From: Kolteria novifilia
Lineage (GTDB): Bacteria > Planctomycetota > Planctomycetia > Kolteriales > Kolteriaceae
NCBI GenBank assembly: GCA_007748055.1
Contig: CP036279.1
Location: forward strand, 4,030,001-4,094,000
DNA: 64,000 nt
Direction: 5' to 3'
This document shows, one piece after another, positions 27,199 through 37,036 of the stretch; positions within the stretch are counted from its first letter, which is position 1; every line of letters starts with the position of its first letter. Under the pieces are notes generated by a model that saw only the letters and a program-made list of their open reading frames with translations, searched no databases and had not been told where the DNA came from. A program made the position numbers and the translations under genes.

Positions 27199-28638
27199 CT
27201 ACTTCTTCCAGAAACTCGGGAAGAAGAGGACCAGGACGGTAAAGACCTCCAATCGTCCAACCAGCATGAGCAGGCAAAGCAGAAGCTTGCCATGCTGGGG
27301 GACGAACGCGAAGTTGTCCGTGGGGCCGACCTCGCCGAGACCCGGTCCGATGTTGCCCAAACAGGCGATGACCGCCGCCCCGGCGCTGACCAAGTCGAGC
27401 CCGAAGCCCGCCATCAGCAGCGAACCGATGAGAAAGAGGAACATCCACAGGGCGACGAAACCGAGAATCGCTTGGATGACCTCCTGGGAGACCGGCTTGC
27501 CGTCGAGCTTGAGAAGTTTGACCTGGCGCGGATGGATGAGCCGAGCAATCTGAAGATAAGCGTGCTTCGTGACGAGCAGGACGCGAACGATCTTCATGCC
27601 GCCCGCCGTCGAGCCGGCACATCCTCCCAGGAACATCAGCGTCACCAGTAGATACTGCGACGTCACCGGCCAGTTCTCGTAGTCGGCGGTCGCGAACCCG
27701 GTCGTCGTGAGCAGCGACGTGGTGGTGAAGGCCGCGTCGCGAAGGTTGATCAGGACCGAGGAATAGAGCGTGCGGTTGAGGACGACCAGGACCATGACCG
27801 AGCCGAGCGTGATGGCGGTGTAGGTCCAAAATTCCTCATTGCGCCACAGCGAGAGCGGGCGTCCCCGCAGCAGTTGATAGTGAAGCGCGAAGTTCACCCC
27901 CGCCAGGAACATGAAGAAGGTGACCACCACGTCAACGTAGGAGTTCTGGAACCCGGTGATACTGTTGTTGAGCGTTCCGAAACCTCCCGTGGCCATCGTC
28001 GTCAGCGAGTGACAGATCGCTTCGAAGAGATCCATCGGCCCCAACCAAAGTAAGAGCACCTCCGCCGCGGTGATGATGACGTAGACCGCCCAGAGGACTT
28101 TGGCGGTGTCCTGAATTCGCGGACTGAGTCGATCGGCGGTGGGACCGGGAACTTCGGCTTCGAAGAGCTGCATCCCTCCCACGCCAAGGAAGGGAAGGAT
28201 CGCCAAGCTGAGCACGATGATGCCCATCCCGCCGAGCCACTGGGTCATCGAACGCCAGAGAAGGATGCTTCGGGGGATCTGATCGAGGTCGGTGATGACG
28301 GTCGACCCAGTTGTCGTGAAGCCCGACATCGCCTCGAAAAAACCATCGACGGGGCCATCGACCGACCCGCTGAAGACATAGGGAAGCGACCCGAAAAGCG
28401 CGAAGACGATCCAGCCGAAGGTGACGACCGCGAATCCTTCCCGGTGCGTGAGATACCCGTCCACCCGGTAGCGGCGAAAGACGAAGAGGCCACAAGCTCC
28501 GGCCAACAGGATGGAACAGAGAAACGGAAAGAAGGCCCGATCCCCGGTTACCAGGGAAAAGATCATCGGGATGATCAAGACGACCGCTTCGAAGATGGTC
28601 AGGCCGCCGAGCAATTTGAGGGTCAGGGAGAGGTTCAT
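27199..28638 (-). CDS. trkH: Trk/Ktr potassium uptake channel, TrkH family
   Basis: Potassium-translocating membrane subunit of 479 residues, made of four M1-P-M2 pore repeats. The filter turns include SGFTTTGSTVIT in the first repeat and TMATGGFGTLNNS in the second, with TTTGFATADY and LGNIGPGLG in the later ones. It is immediately downstream of trkA (6-bp gap) in the same orientation, and the two products form the gated K+ transporter. Confidence 0.94.
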   Translation of the reverse strand: MNLSLTLKLLGGLTIFEAVVLIIPMIFSLVTGDRAFFPFLCSILLAGACGLFVFRRYRVDGYLTHREGFAVVTFGWIVFALFGSLPYVFSGSVDGPVDGFFEAMSGFTTTGSTVITDLDQIPRSILLWRSMTQWLGGMGIIVLSLAILPFLGVGGMQLFEAEVPGPTADRLSPRIQDTAKVLWAVYVIITAAEVLLLWLGPMDLFEAICHSLTTMATGGFGTLNNSITGFQNSYVDVVVTFFMFLAGVNFALHYQLLRGRPLSLWRNEEFWTYTAITLGSVMVLVVLNRTLYSSVLINLRDAAFTTTSLLTTTGFATADYENWPVTSQYLLVTLMFLGGCAGSTAGGMKIVRVLLVTKHAYLQIARLIHPRQVKLLKLDGKPVSQEVIQAILGFVALWMFLFLIGSLLMAGFGLDLVSAGAAVIACLGNIGPGLGEVGPTDNFAFVPQHGKLLLCLLMLVGRLEVFTVLVLFFPSFWKK

Positions 28639-28644
28639 GAGTCG

Positions 28645-29988
28645 TTACGCGAAGAACTTTTCGACTTGGGCAACCCCGTCCGGCAACGTGAAGACGATCA
28701 CGTGATCCTCCGGCTCGAAGTGATCGTCACCACTCGGAATCAAGACTCCATCCTTGCGAACGACGGCTCCCACGATCGAGCTCTTGGGAACGCCCAACGC
28801 CTTGAGCGGTTTCCCAAGGATGGGGCTCTCCTTGGGCAACTCCAGTTCAATCACTTCCGCCTCGCTCTGCTCGAGCACCTCGATATCGACCACCTCGCCG
28901 CGGCGGACGTACTTGAGCATCGCGCTGACGGTCGCGGTCCGGGGGCTCACGCAAGCATCGATGCCGAGGGAGGGAGCCAGTTGCAAATACTCGGGCCGGT
29001 CGACGAGGGCGATCACGCGCGGAACGCCGTAGCGCTTCGCCAAGAGGGAGCAAAGCATGTTCGACTGCTCGTCTTGAGTCACCGCGATGAAGACGTCCGC
29101 ATCCTCGAGCCCCTCGTTGCGGAGGGTTGAGACATCGGTCCCGTCGGTGTGCAGCACCTGGACGTTGCGCAGACTGCCAGCAAGCTTCTCGCAGCGCTCG
29201 AGGTTGTGATCGATGATCGTGATCCGGTAGTGCCGATGGGCCAACCGACGAGCGATCTCCGAGCCGACTCGACCGCCACCGAGGATGAAGATGCGCCGGG
29301 TCTTCTGCGGCTCGAACCCGAACAGGTCCGTGATCGCGGGCAAGTCCTCTCGCTTGCAGACGAAGTAGAGGATGTCGCCCACTTCCACCATATCGTCGCC
29401 GCGTGGAATGATGGTTTCGTCTCCGCGGGAGATCGCCGTGACGATCAGACGATAGATCCCACGGATATTGCCCAGGGTGCGCATCGACACGCCGTTGATC
29501 GGGCTCTGGGCGTTGATCGGAAACCCGAGGAAGACGACGCGGCCGTGGGCGAACTCGGCGACCTCCGCCGCTCCCGCGTAGCCGATCATCGACATGATTT
29601 CGTCGGCGACGACCATCTGAGGATTGATGATCCGCGAGATGCCGAGGCGACTGGCGTTGGGGGCCCATTCGGCGCGGGAGAAGTCGAGGCTCTTGCTGCC
29701 GGCGACGACTTCCTTGGCGCCCAGTTCGGCGGCCAGCAGGCACGCGACGAGATTGACCTCGTCGTGCCGGGTCACCGCGATGAAGAGGTCCGCGTGCGCG
29801 ACATCCGCCTCCTCCAAGGCCTGGGCGCTGGCCCCACTTCCCTCGACGACCAGCGCGTTGAGCTTGCTGCGCAGCATCGAATGCTTCTGGGGATCGTTCT
29901 CGATGATCGTGACTTCGTGACGTTCCTTTGACAGACGATCCGCCAGGTGAAACCCGACCTCACCAGCTCCAACAACGACGACTTTCAT
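28645..29988 (-). CDS. trkA: TrkA, NAD-binding gating subunit of the K+ transporter
   Basis: Cytoplasmic regulator of 447 residues with two RCK_N/RCK_C halves. Each half begins with a Rossmann glycine motif (VVVVGAGEVGFHLADRL at residue 2, and IFILGGGRVGSEIARRL at about residue 232) and ends with a TrkA-C domain (for example GAVVRKDGVLIPSGDDHFEP). NADH/NAD+ or ATP/ADP binding at the RCK domains gates TrkH, encoded by the next gene. Confidence 0.95.
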   Translation of the reverse strand: MKVVVVGAGEVGFHLADRLSKERHEVTIIENDPQKHSMLRSKLNALVVEGSGASAQALEEADVAHADLFIAVTRHDEVNLVACLLAAELGAKEVVAGSKSLDFSRAEWAPNASRLGISRIINPQMVVADEIMSMIGYAGAAEVAEFAHGRVVFLGFPINAQSPINGVSMRTLGNIRGIYRLIVTAISRGDETIIPRGDDMVEVGDILYFVCKREDLPAITDLFGFEPQKTRRIFILGGGRVGSEIARRLAHRHYRITIIDHNLERCEKLAGSLRNVQVLHTDGTDVSTLRNEGLEDADVFIAVTQDEQSNMLCSLLAKRYGVPRVIALVDRPEYLQLAPSLGIDACVSPRTATVSAMLKYVRRGEVVDIEVLEQSEAEVIELELPKESPILGKPLKALGVPKSSIVGAVVRKDGVLIPSGDDHFEPEDHVIVFTLPDGVAQVEKFFA

Positions 29989-30267
29989 GGGCGCGACACG
30001 AATCCCCTTGTGGACAGTTTCGAGATCCCTAGTTTATGAACCGCGGCCTGCAAGGGAGAAGCGGCAATCCGAATAAGCTGATGCTGTCATGGTGTCAGTC
30101 ATCCACGGCAATATAGTCGTTCCGCCTGAGGATGTGATCCAGTCCCGCGAAAGTTGGCCATCGGGAGGGAATCCGCCATTTCCCTTTCGTGACGGCGATC
30201 GCTTGAGCGGGCGTCCCGGATCCTTGAGGATCGACCGACCGCGCTGCGAACATGGCGTGCGCAGCGT
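29989..30267. promoter_or_regulatory. Intergenic region upstream of trkA
   Basis: No coding sequence supported. The divergent region upstream of the trkAH operon must hold its promoter; the sequence near 30030-30060 (CTAGTTTATGAACC) is the most AT-rich part. No operator is recognised. Confidence 0.35.
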
Positions 30268-30364
30268 CTAGAACTGATGTTCGGGTGGCAATGGCTGCTG
30301 GTCAGCCAGTGAGAAGTAATCGTGAGTCCACAACCCGACACTTAGCGTTTGACGCAGCACTCGC
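30268..30364. repeat. Module B, inverted copy
   Basis: Inverted copy of module B: starts CTAGAACTGATGTTCGGGTGG, has the stem ATGGCTGCTGGTCAGCCAGT and ends GTTTGACGCAGCACTCG. It is the reverse complement of the module at 36919-37025 with scattered changes. Confidence 0.7.
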
Positions 30365-30416
30365 GCCGAATCGCGACTCCCCAATGAAGCACTCAACCCT
30401 TCGCTGAACCAACGAC

Positions 30417-31202
30417 GTGAGCATCACCACCCTTCCCGGAAGCTGGTACGACTTCCCTCGAGAATACGACATCGCCTTTCGGCCCGAGACAAGGCTCGAA
30501 GCGCGGTTCGTCCAGAGCGCCTGCGAACGCTACGCCAAGGTCGACGTCCGGCGCATCCTCGAACCGGCTTGCGGTAGCGGTCGGATCATCGTCGAGTTGG
30601 CCGCGGTCGGCTTCGACGTGACTGGCTTCGATCTCAACGGCACCGCCCTGGACTACGCTCGTGCCCGCTTTCGTCGTCGACAACTCGACGGCACGTTGGT
30701 CGAGGGCGACCTGACCGATTTCGCGATCAAGCCGAAGGCCCACGCGGCGTTCAACTTCTGCAACACCTTCCGCCACTTGCTCACCGAAGCCGACGCCCGG
30801 CGCCATCTCGAACTGGTCGCCAAGCATCTGGTGCGCGGTGGCCTCTACCTGATCGGGCTCCATCTTTACCCCGCCGACGCCGACTACGACAGCGTCGAGC
30901 GCTGGACCGAGAGCTATCGCGGGACCAAGGTGACGTGCACGCTGCGTTGTCTCTCGGTCGACGAAGACTTGCGCCGCGAGCAACTCGAACTGCTGATGAC
31001 GGTCCGCGCCCCCAGTCGCTCGTATCGGGTTCGTTCGAGCTTCGCGTTTCGGACCTATGACGATCGACAGCTGCGGGCGCTCTTGGCGTCGGTCCCCGAA
31101 CTGGAACTGGTCGCGGTCCACGACTTTGGTTACGACATCGGCGAGACCGTCGAACTCGACGAGGACGGCGGCGACACCGTCCTTGTGCTTCGCCGGCGCT
31201 AG
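30417..31202 (+). CDS. SAM-dependent methyltransferase
   Basis: Class I methyltransferase of 261 residues. Motif I is ILEPACGSGRIIVELA at about residues 44-59, followed by the acidic end of beta 2 (GFDLNGTALDYAR) and motif II (FNFCNTFRHLLTE). The C-terminal half is a barrel-like substrate region. The substrate cannot be inferred. The GTG start at 30417 (MSITTLPGSWYDF) gives the full N terminus. Confidence 0.78.
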   Translation: MSITTLPGSWYDFPREYDIAFRPETRLEARFVQSACERYAKVDVRRILEPACGSGRIIVELAAVGFDVTGFDLNGTALDYARARFRRRQLDGTLVEGDLTDFAIKPKAHAAFNFCNTFRHLLTEADARRHLELVAKHLVRGGLYLIGLHLYPADADYDSVERWTESYRGTKVTCTLRCLSVDEDLRREQLELLMTVRAPSRSYRVRSSFAFRTYDDRQLRALLASVPELELVAVHDFGYDIGETVELDEDGGDTVLVLRRR

Positions 31203-31392
31203 TCGACCCCGCCTTCCAATATCGCCCTCTCCCAACCGCCGCCTCAATCCCCTCAGGCTTCGCCTCTTGCAGCAATCTTGAGAGAAATAGGACCACTCGG
31301 TCAATCTTCTCAAGCGACTGGGGAAGGCTTGACGATGTTGACGATAATAGCAGTGGTTCCGGAACAGGTACGCGCTGGCGGAAGAGGTCTCG

Positions 31393-32229
31393 ATGGCGAC
31401 GGTTTCCTCACAGCCGACCCCTCTAGAGCAGTTGGGGTCGCGAACGATCGGGATGATCTCCACGCTGGGCGATCTGATCTCCTTTTGTGGCCAGCTCGCC
31501 CTGTGGATGACCACCACCTATCCGCGCAAACGCCTGCTGGTGCCGACCTTCTATCAAATCGGGGTGCGCAGCGTCCCGGTCGTCGCGATCACCGGAACCT
31601 TCATCGGGATGGTGTTGGCCGTCCAAGCCTACAACCAGTTCGCCCAGATGGGGCTCCAAACCCGACTCGGCTCGGTGATCAACGTCTCGCTTGTCACCGA
31701 GTTGGGTCCGGTCCTCGCCGCGACGATGCTCGCCGGCCGGATCGGCGGCGCGATGGCGGCCGAAATCGGCACGATGAAAGTCACCGAACAAGTCGACGCG
31801 CTGCGCTGTCTGGGCGTCAATCCGATTCGCTACCTGGTCGTTCCGCGCTTTCTCGCGTGCGTGGTGCTGATTCCCCTGCTGACGGTGATGGCCGACTTCA
31901 TGGGGGTGATCGGGGGAGCGTTGGTCAGCATCAAGATCATGAAAATCGACGCGTTCTACTATTGGATGCACTCGCGCGGCTTCGTGGGACTTTGGGAAGT
32001 CTTCACCGGGCTCTTCAAGTCGCTCTTTTTCGGAGCCGAGATCGCGATCATCAGTTGCCATCGAGGGTTTCGCTCCGGCGCGGGCGCCGAGGGGGTGGGA
32101 CGCTCGGCGACCGAGGCGTTCGTCTACTCCTTCATCGCCATTCTCGCGAGCGACTTCATGCTCGGGATCTTGCTCAATGGCATCTACAACCTGATCTGGC
32201 CGGGCCAATCCGCGTCAATCGGCAATTAG
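31393..32229 (+). CDS. Mla-type ABC transporter permease (MlaE family)
   Basis: Membrane permease of 278 residues with five or six helices. The MlaE signatures are present: VVAITGTFIGMVLAVQAYNQF, ELGPVLAATMLAGRIGGAMAAEIGTMKVTEQVDAL and GVNPIRYLVVPRF. It is the first gene of a permease-ATPase-MCE operon that moves phospholipids between inner and outer membranes. AGAGGTCTCG precedes the ATG. Confidence 0.93.
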   Translation: MATVSSQPTPLEQLGSRTIGMISTLGDLISFCGQLALWMTTTYPRKRLLVPTFYQIGVRSVPVVAITGTFIGMVLAVQAYNQFAQMGLQTRLGSVINVSLVTELGPVLAATMLAGRIGGAMAAEIGTMKVTEQVDALRCLGVNPIRYLVVPRFLACVVLIPLLTVMADFMGVIGGALVSIKIMKIDAFYYWMHSRGFVGLWEVFTGLFKSLFFGAEIAIISCHRGFRSGAGAEGVGRSATEAFVYSFIAILASDFMLGILLNGIYNLIWPGQSASIGN

Positions 32230-32238
32230 TGGGCGGGC

Positions 32239-33162
32239 ATGGTGAGCGATCAGGTAGCCGTAGGGGAATCGGGAATGGAAACGCCGAAACAACCGCTCAT
32301 CCGCATCGAGCAGTTGGGGGTCCGCTTCGGCAGCCAGACCGTCCTGCGCGACATCGACATCAGCGTCAATCGCGGCGACACCCTCGCGATCATCGGCGAG
32401 AGTGGCTGCGGCAAGACCGTCCTGCTCAAGACGATCATGAGTCTGGTCAGTCCCACGAAGGGACGGGTCGTCTTCGACGATCTGGAGTTCGTCAAATTGA
32501 GAGAGCGGGAACTGGCCAAGCAGCGTCTCCGCTTCGGCTTCGTCTTTCAGCAAGCCGCGCTCTTTGACAGCTTGACCATCTACGAGAACGTCGCGTTCGC
32601 CCTCCGCGAGCACACGAACCTGCCCGAGTCGGAGATCCGCGATCGCGTCCGGGATCGGCTCAACGAGGTCGGGCTCTCGACGCAGATTGTGACCAAGAAG
32701 CCCGCGGAACTCTCCGGCGGCATGCGCAAACGGGTCGGGCTCGCCCGGGCCCTGATGATGGAACCGGAGGTCGTCCTCTATGACGAACCGACGACCGGTC
32801 TGGACCCGATCATGAGCGACGTGATCAACGAACTGATTATCGGCACCCGGGAACGTCACGGCGTCACCAGTATCGTCGTGACCCACGACATGAAGTCCGC
32901 CCTGAAGATCGCCAACAAGATCGTCATGCTCTATCCGATCGCCCGCTTGGGCGAGGAGGACTCCCAGATCCTCTTCAAGGGGCCACCCGAGGCCATCGAA
33001 AGCTTCGACGACCAACGCGTCGTCCAGTTCGTGCGAGGGGAAGCCCGCGACCGCATCCAAGAGATGACCAACAACGAGACAGCGACAACGCGGAAACGGG
33101 CGACGAGTTCGAGTGAGAGTGGTGCGGTCGATTCGACCGTCGAGGAAAGGGATGCCTCGTGA
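32239..33162 (+). CDS. Mla-type ABC transporter ATPase (MlaF family)
   Basis: ATPase of 307 residues that powers the MlaE permease. Walker A GESGCGKT, the signature LSGGMRKRVGLARAL, Walker B VVLYDEPTTGLDP and the switch His in VTHDMKSALKIANK are all present. The C-terminal 30 residues are a Ser/Thr-rich tail. The ATG at 32239 or the in-frame ATG at 32275 may be used. It overlaps the MCE gene (GTGA). Confidence 0.93.
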   Translation: MVSDQVAVGESGMETPKQPLIRIEQLGVRFGSQTVLRDIDISVNRGDTLAIIGESGCGKTVLLKTIMSLVSPTKGRVVFDDLEFVKLRERELAKQRLRFGFVFQQAALFDSLTIYENVAFALREHTNLPESEIRDRVRDRLNEVGLSTQIVTKKPAELSGGMRKRVGLARALMMEPEVVLYDEPTTGLDPIMSDVINELIIGTRERHGVTSIVVTHDMKSALKIANKIVMLYPIARLGEEDSQILFKGPPEAIESFDDQRVVQFVRGEARDRIQEMTNNETATTRKRATSSSESGAVDSTVEERDAS

Positions 33163-34358
33163 GTGAACAACGGATGCAATTCGCGATCGGACTCGTGACG
33201 CTGATCGCGGGATTCGCTCTTGCCGCGATCATCATCTGGTTCGGTGAATTCCAGTACGTGCTGCAATCGCACAAGACCTACTACGCCACCTTCCGCAGCG
33301 CGCCGGGCCTGCAACCGAAGGTCCCTGTCCGTCGGGCCGGCATTCGCATCGGCGAGGTCCAGAAAGTCGAGTACAGCTCCGAGTACAGCCTCGTCGTGGC
33401 GACCATCACGCTCGATGGCGACAACATCCTCCGCGAAGGGGACGAGCCGACCATCGATCGCTCGCTTCTCGGGGACACCTACGTCGACATCGACACCCGT
33501 CCCGACATGCAGGGCGTCAAGGATCGCCCGATCGTTCCCGCGGGATCGACCCTCGAGGGCGTTTCGCCGCCGAACCTGACCAAGACGATCGACGAGGCCA
33601 GCGACATGGTCCCCAACGCCAACAAGACGCTAACCCAGATCGAGACGACCGCCAAGGCATGGGCGCAAGTCGGCGATCGGACCAACTCGCTGATCGCCCG
33701 CAATCAGGAGCAGATCGACCAGATCGTCCGCGATGCTCAGATAACGCTCGAGAAGATGAATCGGACGCTCGATAGCATCGACGAAGTGCTCAACCCGGAA
33801 ACCCGCGAGAACCTTCGGATCACGATCCGCAACGTTCGCGACGCCAGCAAGGATCTCCGACCGACGATCGAGTCGGCCAACCGAACGCTCGACAACATCG
33901 ATCAGTTGGCCCAGGATCTCAAGACCGTGGTCGAGCCCTTCAAGACCCGAAGCGAGTCGATCGCCAACAATGTCGACGTCAGTCTCGCCAACTTGAACCC
34001 GACGCTCATCGACGTCCGCGCCGTGGTCAACGAGATCCGCAACGGCAACGGTTCCCTACAGCGACTCTACCGCAGTGACGAGTTGTACATGAACCTCGAT
34101 GCCGCCTCGGTCCTGCTGGTGCAGAACTTGGCCAAGCTGCGGTGCATCCTCGACGACGCCCAAGTCTTCGCCGACAAGATCGCCCGCCATCCCGGCGAGC
34201 TTGGCGTCCAAGGTGTCTTCACCCGAGACAAGGGGCTCAAGGAAGTGCCGCCGGGAGCCGTTCCCAGAAAGCACGGCTTCTTCAAGAGGGATCGCGGGGT
34301 GGTTCCGGCCGCTTGTCCGGACTGTCCGCCGACGACGGCACCGCCACTGTCGCAGTAG
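33159..34358 (+). CDS. MCE-domain lipid-binding protein (MlaD family)
   Basis: Protein of 399 residues. An N-terminal transmembrane anchor (IGLVTLIAGFALAAIIIWFG) is followed by one MCE domain (YYATFRSAPGLQPKVPVRRAGIRIGEV..., ending about residue 140) and a long predicted coiled coil (about residues 160-320) with TLDNIDQLAQDLK-type repeats. It is the periplasmic component of the Mla-like lipid transporter. The GTG start overlaps the ATPase stop, with GAGGAAAGGG upstream. Its last 77 bp overlap the convergent DUF255 gene. Confidence 0.92.
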   Translation: MSEQRMQFAIGLVTLIAGFALAAIIIWFGEFQYVLQSHKTYYATFRSAPGLQPKVPVRRAGIRIGEVQKVEYSSEYSLVVATITLDGDNILREGDEPTIDRSLLGDTYVDIDTRPDMQGVKDRPIVPAGSTLEGVSPPNLTKTIDEASDMVPNANKTLTQIETTAKAWAQVGDRTNSLIARNQEQIDQIVRDAQITLEKMNRTLDSIDEVLNPETRENLRITIRNVRDASKDLRPTIESANRTLDNIDQLAQDLKTVVEPFKTRSESIANNVDVSLANLNPTLIDVRAVVNEIRNGNGSLQRLYRSDELYMNLDAASVLLVQNLAKLRCILDDAQVFADKIARHPGELGVQGVFTRDKGLKEVPPGAVPRKHGFFKRDRGVVPAACPDCPPTTAPPLSQ

Positions 34359-36711
34359 CGGGAGCCAGGCAGCGGCGATCGTCGCAGGCCTGATAGGCGA
34401 GGTGAAATTCGAGCGGTTGTCCCGCCTGGTACTCCTTGGCGAGCACCACGGCCACCGTCACGTCGAACGTGCCGGAGAAGACGTCGATCCGCTCGTTCGC
34501 CTCGGTCCCGACGCTGACCGCTTCTCCCTTCGGATAGCTGACGTCCTTGAGAACCGCCGGCGAATCCTTCGCCAGGGTGACCACCGTCGGCTTGAGGAAC
34601 GGGGCGGTCGACGGGTTGGCATTGACGTGCCACCCCTCGGCCATCTCGACACGCAGCGTCAATCGCACTTCCTTGCCCGCGACCAGTTCCGGTTCAGCGG
34701 GTAGGATCGTCAGCGATTCGATCGGGCCATCCTTCGACACGGGGGAGGCCCCCTTCTCTTTCAAGTAGCGATCGACCGCCCGCAGCATCGTCGTCGACGA
34801 GACCGGAGTCTCCTCCATCGTCGCGACGTGGATGCCCATCGTTTTGACCGCCCGTTCTCGAAAGAGCCCCGCGAGGACCGCCGACTTCTCCTCCCCCGAG
34901 TCATCGAGTCGCTTGGCCAGCGTGACCAGCGCCAGCGCCGTGAGGCTGTTCGACGAGGGATAGGCTCCGTCGTAGTTCTCCTTGATCCGAATGATGACCG
35001 GCTCCTTGGTCGAGGCCGCGTAGAAGACGCCCGAGCCCGCTTGGTCCCAGAACTGCTTGATCAGCGACTCGGCGAGCTGTGTCGCCGTCTCGAGATAGCG
35101 CGAGTCCTCGGTCACGCGATCGACAGCGAGCAGCGCGAGGATCGTCGCGGCGTAGTCGTCGGCGTAGCCCGTTCCCTTGGCCTCTCCCCCGACGGAGAAC
35201 CGTGCGAGCGTTCCCTCCTTCCTCCGGAGATGTTGCAGGATCGCTTCGACCGTCCGGACCGCCTTTTCGCGATAGCCCTGATCGTTGAACGCCTCGGCGG
35301 CATCGGCGAGACCAATCGCGACCAGCGCGTTCCACGCGGTGATCGCCTTGTCGTCACGTCGGGGGGACGCCCGCTCTTCGCGGACCGCGAGCAGCTTCCG
35401 GCGCGCCTTGTCCCATCGCGTGAGAAAGTCGGCTTCGCTCTCCCCCAACGACTCGGCCATCTTCTCGGGCGGCACGGCCTCGACGAGGATCGACTTCTCC
35501 TCGAAGTTCGGTTGCTCGGCTCCCAGGAATCTGATGACCCAGTCGGCCTCGTCGCCGAGCGACGTCCGCAATTCCTCCTCGGTCCAGACGTAGTACTTGC
35601 CTTCCTCGTGCTCGCTCTCGGCATCGAGCGACGACGCATAGAGCCCGTTCTCCAGCAGCATGTCTCGCTCGAGGAACGCGACGGTCTCGGCGACGGCCCG
35701 CGCATAGCCCGGTCGGTCGTGACGCGGCTGAAGCTTGCTGTAGAGGGAGAGAAGTTGGCCCTGGTCGTAGAGCATCTTCTCGAAGTGCGGGACGATCCAC
35801 TCGCGATCGACGCAATAGCGGTGAAAGCCTCCGCCGAGGTGATCGAACAAGCCGTTGCGGATCATGATGTCGGCTTGTTTCACCACGGGAGAGTCGGCCG
35901 TGAGCGGCTTGTCGTCGTACGCCAACAGAAAGAGTGGGACCGACGGCTGCGGAAACTTCGGCGCGTACCGAGGCGGCCGACCGATGCCGGCGTACTCGGG
36001 ATCGAACTGGGAGGTGATCGACGTCGCCGCGGAGGCGAGTAGCTCCGGCGTCAACTTGGAGCTCTCCATCGCCCCCGGCTTGATCGAATTGCGTAGGAAG
36101 TCCGCCACCGCATTCGCCATCTTGTTGACTTGAGCCGGTTGCTCTCGATAGAGCTTGGACACCTGACGCAGCACGGTCGGAAGCCCCGCCATGACGCGGC
36201 CGCTTTCGGGAACGATCCTGTCTCCCGGCGGGAAGTACGTTCCTCCGAAGAAGGGGCGGCGATCGGGCATCAAGAAGACCGTCAACGGCCATCCCCCCGT
36301 CCCTCGCATCGCCTCGACCGCGCGCAGGTAGGTCTTATCGACTTCAGGGAGTTCCTCCCGATCGACCTTGATGGCGATGAAGTGGTCGTTGAGAATCTTG
36401 GCGATCTCGGGGTTCGCGAAACTCTCTCGGTTCATCACGTGACACCAGTGGCACGCGTTGTAGCCGATCGAAAGGAAGATGGGTTTCTTTTGCTTCCTCG
36501 CTTCGTCGAAGGCATCCTCGCCCCACGGATACCAGTGAACCGGGTTGTCGGCGTGGGAGCGGAGGTAGGCGCTTGTCGACTCGCCCAGGCGGTTGCGCGG
36601 TTGATCCTTCGTCGGCGGTAGCTCCTCGGCGCGAGCCCGCGTCATCGCCTGCCCGCTCCCGACGAGAATCACCACGATCGCACCAAGTGCCCAACGAACT
36701 CGCCCACTCAT
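34282..36711 (-). CDS. DUF255 (thioredoxin-like/YyaL family) protein fused to a DsbD-N-like domain
   Basis: Protein of 809 residues with a signal sequence or anchor (residues 5-28). A thioredoxin-like domain with the CxxC site ACHWCHVM (Cys87, Cys90) follows, then a long (alpha/alpha) barrel, as in the SPATA20/YyaL family (GTGGWPLTVFLMPDRRPFFG, FEKMLYDQGQ). From about residue 690 comes a separate beta domain with a YQACDDRRC motif typical of the DsbD N-terminal domain, which accepts electrons through paired cysteines. The ATG at 36711 was chosen for its position before the signal sequence. It probably takes part in periplasmic thiol handling. Confidence 0.85.
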   Translation of the reverse strand: MSGRVRWALGAIVVILVGSGQAMTRARAEELPPTKDQPRNRLGESTSAYLRSHADNPVHWYPWGEDAFDEARKQKKPIFLSIGYNACHWCHVMNRESFANPEIAKILNDHFIAIKVDREELPEVDKTYLRAVEAMRGTGGWPLTVFLMPDRRPFFGGTYFPPGDRIVPESGRVMAGLPTVLRQVSKLYREQPAQVNKMANAVADFLRNSIKPGAMESSKLTPELLASAATSITSQFDPEYAGIGRPPRYAPKFPQPSVPLFLLAYDDKPLTADSPVVKQADIMIRNGLFDHLGGGFHRYCVDREWIVPHFEKMLYDQGQLLSLYSKLQPRHDRPGYARAVAETVAFLERDMLLENGLYASSLDAESEHEEGKYYVWTEEELRTSLGDEADWVIRFLGAEQPNFEEKSILVEAVPPEKMAESLGESEADFLTRWDKARRKLLAVREERASPRRDDKAITAWNALVAIGLADAAEAFNDQGYREKAVRTVEAILQHLRRKEGTLARFSVGGEAKGTGYADDYAATILALLAVDRVTEDSRYLETATQLAESLIKQFWDQAGSGVFYAASTKEPVIIRIKENYDGAYPSSNSLTALALVTLAKRLDDSGEEKSAVLAGLFRERAVKTMGIHVATMEETPVSSTTMLRAVDRYLKEKGASPVSKDGPIESLTILPAEPELVAGKEVRLTLRVEMAEGWHVNANPSTAPFLKPTVVTLAKDSPAVLKDVSYPKGEAVSVGTEANERIDVFSGTFDVTVAVVLAKEYQAGQPLEFHLAYQACDDRRCLAPATATVAVPSSADSPDKRPEPPRDPS

Positions 36712-36767
36712 GCACGAACCTTTCTTGCTTGCCAATCCCCGGCGACGGACCGTCATCGGCTTCCGCC

Positions 36768-37025
36768 CTAGCAGCCCGTTGATCTATTCGTTGCCGAAGA
36801 GACTCTTGGGTGCCATACCCACGCTCGCCGTGGGCTTGCGTGAAGCGCCCATGATTGCGCAATCCTCCGCACGATCAGAGGGCCGAGATTCAATGTAACG
36901 AGCTTGCCAATCAGAACACTAGTGCTGAGTCAAACGCTAGAATACGGGTTGTGAACCCACGATCACTCCTCACTGGCTCACCAGCAGCCAGTGCTACCCG
37001 AACGTTTGGATCTGACAGGACACTC
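36768..37025. repeat. Composite repeat: module A fused to module B
   Basis: Module A (36768-36922) starts CTAGCAGCCCGTTGATCTATTC and ends TCAGAACACTAG; module B (36919-37025) begins there and ends TCTGACAGGACACTCG. A and B thus share the junction CACTAG. The A left tip resembles the tips of module C. The composite ends 12 bp from the DUF4416 stop codon. Confidence 0.8.
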
Positions 37026-37036
37026 GCGTGCCGCCG

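Noticed and set aside
26003-27829. 608-codon minus frame across MATE and trkH
   Set aside because: Polar shadow overlapping two well-supported membrane genes.
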